Source: Prorocentrum cordatum (Eukaryota > Sar > Dinophyceae > Prorocentrales > Prorocentraceae). Taken from it: 64,000 nt of DNA. The position numbers were made by a program, and so were the translations under genes. The notes beneath the pieces are model-generated. The model was given only the letters and a program-made list of their open reading frames with translations, was not told the origin of the DNA and did no database searches. The DNA is taken from assembly GCA_963575745.1 (NCBI GenBank), contig CAUYUJ010018550.1, positions 113,305 to 177,304 on the forward strand, read 5' to 3'. Below, piece after piece: positions 59,849 to 64,000 of the stretch; the first letter of the stretch is position 1; each line of letters begins with the position of its first letter.

Positions 59849-59863
59849 CTATCGTGGAGTTAT
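59849..59863. repeat. Target-site duplication, right copy
   Basis: Second copy of CTATCGTGGAGTTAT. Confidence 0.8.
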
Positions 59864-60520
59864 CGCTTAACACGCACAAGATTGCCTTTGGATGGCCCGC
59901 GCTCCCAAAAGGGCCCCAAGAAGCCAAAATCACGGATGTTCCTCGGTTTTTGGCGCATTGTAGCATTTCAGCTTTGTGGCATCCTGACGCTCCAAGACGG
60001 CCCAAGAGGCCCAAAAGACCGCTCTACGATAGCCGAAGAGGCCTCAAAGAGGGAGGCCCCAAGAGTCCCCAAGTGGTCCGACGAGGCCTCCATAAGCCTC
60101 TCAAGTGGCCCCAAAAGGCCTCAAGGAGACGTACATGGGTCCCCAAGATTGCCCAACAGTGCCCTCGATGCATCAAAAGTGTCTGCAGGAGGCCCCGGGA
60201 GGCTTCCTGATTGCTTCAGTGTGGCCCCAGGCGCCCTCAAGTCGGGCCTCCCCGCAGCCAAGACGGCCAATGACGGCTTCAGATTGCAGAACATCACCTT
60301 CCGGTTGCCTGGAGAACCCCGACGATGCTCCCAAGGGACCCCAAGAAGCCCCAAGACGCCCCCCCAAGAAACATCCAAGAGGTGCCTCCAACAGCACATT
60401 GAGGAAGGACGGAGAAGCCCCCAGGCGCTTCAGATGCCCCCGCGCAGACCCAACAGGTCCCCTAGAGGCCCTCAGGAGGCGCGACTATGTCACGCGCCTG
60501 TGCTTGATAGCGCTGTCCAA
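59864..60520. repeat. CCCCAAGAGGCC degenerate array, second copy in the intron
   Basis: CCAAGACGGCCCAAGAGGCC-type units, same orientation as 56590-57230 but more diverged. Confidence 0.85.
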
Positions 60521-60589
60521 GATCTTCCAGCGCCCCCCCCCCCGGCCTGGGCTAGAACTTGAGCGCACGCGCGCGAAGCGCGCGCGCGA

Positions 60590-60965
60590 TGGTTCTAGTA
60601 TACGTATATACATGTGTATATGTAGATGTGTATGTCTGTCTGTCAGTCTGTCTGTCTGTATGTATGTGTGTATGTATGCATGTATGCATGTATGTATGCA
60701 TGCATGCATGCATGTATGTATGTATGCATGTATGTATGTGTGTGTGTATGTATGTGTGTGTATGTATGCATGTACGTATGGATGTATGTATGTGTGTATG
60801 TGCATATATGTATTTATGTATGTATGTATGTATGTATGTGTGTGTATGTATGTGTGTATGTATGTATGTATGTATGCATGTATGTATGTATGTGTGTCTG
60901 TGTGTAGGTGTGTATGTGTGTATGTTTGTATGTGTGTATGTGTGCGTATGTATATATATAAATAT
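60590..60965. repeat. (TATG)n microsatellite
   Basis: TATG with TGTG and CATG variants; preceded by a short CGCGCGCG hairpin at 60566-60588. Confidence 0.95.
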
Positions 60966-61008
60966 ACAACTATACACATGTATGTATATATGTAAAGATA
61001 TAGCACAG

Positions 61009-61083
61009 GGCCTGGTGTCCCCGCACGAGTTCTACCAGGCCATCGGCAGGGCCACGGGCAAGAAGTTTTACGCCAAGCAGCAG
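61009..61083 (+). CDS. USP39: USP39/Sad1 homologue, exon c
   Basis: Twenty-five codons: GLVSPHEFYQAIGRATG and KKFYAKQQ. The (G/A)xVSPHEFxQA block followed eight residues later by KKxFxIxxQ is diagnostic of USP39/Sad1 and directly follows NPRNFK in the family, as it does here after splicing to 55841-55915. The acceptor is CACAG at 61004-61008. The exon probably ends at CAGCAG before GATCGG (a GA donor) or a few bases later at a GC donor; the family continues with DPVEF, which is not found immediately downstream. Later exons are not recognised before 64000 and may lie beyond the window. Confidence 0.75.
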
Positions 61084-61117
61084 GATCGGGCCTCGGCCAC
61101 ACGTTCCCCCTCCCATC

Positions 61118-61470
61118 GGCCCACCTCCGCCTCCTCGCCACGAAAGAAAATCTAACCTCCGACGACGAGACGTTTTCAGTCTGGGCGACTTTCGTCGATT
61201 TCGACTGTCAGGTGCCGTTTTCAGGGACCCACCCCTGACCCACCTCCGCCTCCGCGCCATGAAAGAAGTTCGGGCCTCTGACGAGAAAACGCTTTCAGTC
61301 TGGGCGACTTTCGTCGATTTCGACTCTCGGGTGTCGTTTCAGGGCCCCCTCCCGTCGACCCACCTCCGCCTCCTCACCATGAAAGACGGTCGGGCCTCCG
61401 ACGACGAGACGCTTTCAGTATGGGCGACTCTCCTCGATGTCGACTCTCGGGTGCCGTTTTCAGGCCCCAG
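61118..61470. repeat. Three tandem 120-bp units
   Basis: Units starting near 61121, 61240 and 61360 with CCACCTCCGCCTCC, then GAAAGAA, GACGAGACGCTTTCAGT and TGGGCGACT. Period 119-120 bp. The open frame MKEVRASDEKTLSVW spans two units and is probably incidental. Confidence 0.9.
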
Positions 61471-63106
61471 GGACACTCAACCATGGATCTTTGGGACGAG
61501 AAAACTGACCCTGGGGCAGCGGTCGGGGCCTCTGGGGCCGCGGATGGCAGCAGAACGTGTCGGCGGATGTCCGGGAAGGGGTCCTGTAGGAAACAGGTCC
61601 TTCAGGTGTTTGACCATTTTCCGCCTTCGTCGGGGGCGGCCACGAGGGGGGTGATGACTAGGAGGGGTTGGATCTCATGGTGGGGAGCATGTGTTCTCCC
61701 CAGGTTTCATGGCGCCTCTTCTTGTTTGAATGCGTCCCTGGCCCACCCATGCAGGGCTCATTTCGATTCCACCGATTCGATTCGATTTCGGTGGCCTCCG
61801 ATTCCTCAATGGAGGCCTACTGACCTGCCGATTCCCGCCGATTCGACTTTTCCCGACTCGGCTGCCGATTTCCGCCGATCCGATTAATTCCGATCGCCGA
61901 TCCGACTTATCGATTCGATTCTGGGGGCGCCTGCCCCTGGCCCGCGCTCATGCCGCCGGCCACGATTTGCGCCCCCCCCTCCTGGACGCCCCCCCCCCTT
62001 TGGACGCCTCCGCCTTCGGGGCCCTCCCCAGGCCCGGGGTCATCCCGGGTGGGGCAGCTGGCCCCGGGAAGATCCCCACGGGTCCGGCAGTGCCGCATCT
62101 CCCTCAAGGGCCCGTTTCTTCGTGCCAGGCTTCCTTTGGGGCTCCTCTGCCCCCTCCTCCTCCTCCTCCTCCCCCTCCTCTCCTCCTCCTCCTCCTCCTC
62201 CTCCTCCTCCTCCTCCTCCTCCTCCTCCTCCTCCTCCTCCTCCTCCTCCTCCTTCGCCTCCTCCTTTTCCTCCTCCTCCTCCTCCGCCTCTTCCCCCTCC
62301 TCCTCCTCCTCCTCCTCCTCCTCCTCCTCCTCCTCCTCCTTTTCCTCCTCCTCCGCCTCCTCCTTTTCCTCCTCCCCTCCTCCCCTCCTCCTCCTCCTCC
62401 TCCTCCTCCTCCTCCTCCTCCTTTTCCTCCTCCTCCTCTTCCTCCTCCTCCTCCTCATCCTCCCCCCATGTCCTTCTCTTCCTCCTCCCGGTCCTTCTGC
62501 TCCTCTCCTCAGCCAAAACCACGGCAATAGCAGAAGCCTGGACCGGGGCTCGGCAGACGTCGTCGTCCTCTCCTTGTGTCCAGTTTGGCTCCGACCGCCT
62601 CGGCCTGGGCGGCGCGCCCCGCTGATTATGCCGCCGCAGAGTCTCGGGACGGCGCAGCGGCGACGGGGCGAACGGTTCAGCCGGCCGACGGGTCCTCAGC
62701 GCTCTCCTGCGGGCCCGCCTGCTGTGCGAGGGCTCCAGGCGACAGGGCGCTTCGCGGGTGGCCTCCGGGAGTCGAGGGCGGCCTCGAGGGCGCGAAGTTC
62801 TTCGCGCTCCGCGGTTCGGCTCCGAGTCGTCCCCGGCCTCCTCTCCCCCGGGGGGCGGCGCGAGAGCGCGAAGCGAGGCGCCCTCCTCGGGGCGTCCGGG
62901 CTCGGCCCGGGCGTGGCCCTCCGCGGGGGCCGCCGCGGCGCGCGGTGGCCGCGGGCCCGCGGGGGCGAGGCCGCGAGGGGAGCCCCTGCCGAGCGGCGGC
63001 TCTGCTGCTGCGGGAGCCGGCGCGGGTCCGGCGGCAGGGCGGGCCGCGCGGGCGGAGCGCGACGAGGGCGCCGGCAGGCGAGAGACTCCTCGGGTACAGC
63101 CAGGAC
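61471..63106. other. No gene seen; (TCC)n and GC-rich sequence
   Basis: 61471-62140 shows CCGATTCGATT-type short repeats (61755-61920) and C runs. 62141-62460 is (TCC)n. 62460-63100 is very GC-rich with long compositional frames. Confidence 0.6.
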
Positions 63107-63264
63107 TTACCAGCCCGGAACTTATCCCTATCCCTATGCTGGGCACCCCCTCATCACGATGCCAATCTCAGGGATTCCTTCACGTTTTGAGGGCGAATCC
63201 CTAAGATTGTCATCGCATTTTGGCGTGTCAATCCCAGGGATAGGGATACGTTCGAGGCTGGTAA
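63107..63264. mobile_element. MITE-like element c
   Basis: Imperfect terminal inverted repeats of about 60 bp: TTACCAGCCCGGAACTTATC on the left against TTACCAGCCTCGAACGTATC (complement of the right), both continuing CCTATCCCT. 158 bp, no coding capacity. Confidence 0.75.
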
Positions 63265-63690
63265 AGGACCCCAGGTAAGGGGACCTGGTTAGTGGTAGGG
63301 CCCGGGGGCCCCTGAATTGGCCAGCATCACTAAACCAGGTCTGCCGCAGCTGGTGTTTTTTCGGGCGACGGCAGTTCCGGTTGGTGGAACGGGGCAGGGG
63401 GTCGTCCCCCAGTGCACATCACTAAACCAGGTCCCACTAAACCCAGTTCTGCCAACGCCCGAGACTCGGGGGAGGCCAAGCTCTGGGCCTCCCTGACGGG
63501 GTCGGAGCAGGTGGGGTCGGAGGATCGCGCCGTGTCGGCGATGCATCGGCGATGCGGCGTGATGTTGAACCCGATGTTCTCCATGCCGACGTCGCCGATG
63601 CATGGCCGATGTCGCCTCGGCATCGCCGATGCATCGGCGGTATATCGCCGATGTATCCCCGATGCGGCGCGATCATCCGACCCCATCTAC
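63265..63690. repeat. Short inverted and tandem repeats; no gene
   Basis: GGGACCTGGTTAGTG at 63280 is the inverse of CACTAAACCAGGTCCCAC at 63420, and ATCACTAAACCAGGTC occurs twice. 63535-63665 has seven GATGCATCGGCGATG-like words. Confidence 0.65.
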
Positions 63691-64000
63691 TCGGATCCCA
63701 TCCGGGAGGCCTCTACAAACGTATACCCCAGAACTTGGAGGGCCAAGTCTACCTGCTTCTAGAAAGCCAGTATCTGGGACCGATGCCAAATACCTTTCGC
63801 ACGTTCGCGCCAAAGCGTCCATGTACACATTGGGTGCCGAGACGTCTATAGACGCATTCGGGGTGAATGCTTTTATGGACAACGCGGCCGTTTCGCTCGG
63901 CGCAATGCAAGGTCAGAGAAACGGCAGAACCGTCCACGGCGCGTTTCTGTTGGACGTGCCCGTGGTTGGAACCGTGGCCGCTGCGTCACCTCAAGGGGGG
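63691..64000 (+). CDS. Open frame running off the window end
   Basis: A plus-strand frame without stops from about 63691 to the last base reads SGTDAKYLSHVRAKASMY, TLGAETSIDAFGVNAFMDNA, AVSLGAMQGQRNGRTVHGAF and LLDVPVVGTVAAASPQGG. The second half has a balanced, protein-like composition unlike the repeats to its left. No family is recognised and no start or splice site was fixed. It could be an exon of a gene continuing to the right, possibly unrelated to the USP39/Sad1 homologue. Confidence 0.3.

Larger units (their letters stand above)
55916..61008 (+). other. 5.1-kb GC-AG intron of the USP39/Sad1 homologue
   Basis: Donor AAG/GCGGGC, acceptor ATAGCACAG/GGC. It contains, in order, TA- and CA-type microsatellites, a CCCCAAGAGGCC array, (TATC)n, a minus-strand LINE, a second array and (TATG)n. 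The splice is predicted from protein continuity only. Confidence 0.7.

Noticed and set aside
61259-61654. MKEVRASDEKTLSVW frame as a small repeat protein
   Set aside because: The first unit of the same array has a stop and a shift in this frame, and the repeat extends outside it; coding is not supported.

Overview
The window looks like nuclear DNA of a dinoflagellate, and Prorocentrum-like genomes come closest to what I recall. I infer this from GC-rich sequence crowded with simple repeats, non-canonical GC-AG and GA-AG introns, and protein families I know only from predicted dinoflagellate proteomes: KRPAA-repeat proteins, a large protein with an LGLWxDGV and WTYRDED region, a CxxC protein with an RGFD-like motif and an RS tail, and a tyrosine-recombinase retroelement with a methyltransferase-like domain. 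No search was run, so family assignments rest on recognition of motifs. Nearly all coding sequence is mobile-element derived and most copies show frameshifts or in-frame stops.

Layout. 1-1350, 15021-15616 and 30055-30930 are blocks of one 131-bp-class satellite in the same orientation. Two large elements split them. Element 1 (about 1351-15020) has weak terminal inverted repeats, subterminal GTCCNNGGAC motifs and 0.9-kb inverted arms, and carries a multi-exon gene set on the minus strand. Element 2 (15617-30054) has 38-44-bp terminal inverted repeats and carries a related gene set on the plus strand. Both sets share a KRPAA or KKTTPP lysine-rich protein, a CxxC and coiled-coil protein, and a large multi-domain protein. 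Their non-coding intervals hold small hairpins with a stem specific to each element: AGGAGGCC in element 1 and GGCGG/CCGCC in element 2.

31-35 kb is almost entirely simple repeats and minisatellites. 35.4-44.8 kb holds minus-strand genes: a transposase-like protein with a KRPAA tail, then a set of unrecognised proteins including one built from PGDIL-containing repeats. A (TAG)n tract and an assembly gap follow (45.1-46.5 kb). 47450-54252 is a decayed tyrosine-recombinase retrotransposon with split direct repeats in A1-B1-A2-B2 order, encoding reverse transcriptase, RNase H, a cytosine-methyltransferase-like domain and a recombinase. Two MITE-like elements follow.

The one probable host gene is a homologue of the splicing factor USP39/Sad1. 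Three short exons (32091-32180, 55841-55915, 61009-61083) join in frame across GC-AG introns of 23.7 and 5.1 kb, so everything between, including the retrotransposon and a LINE with a 15-bp target duplication, would lie in its introns. The last 2.9 kb holds tandem repeats, a third MITE-like hairpin and an open frame running off the end.
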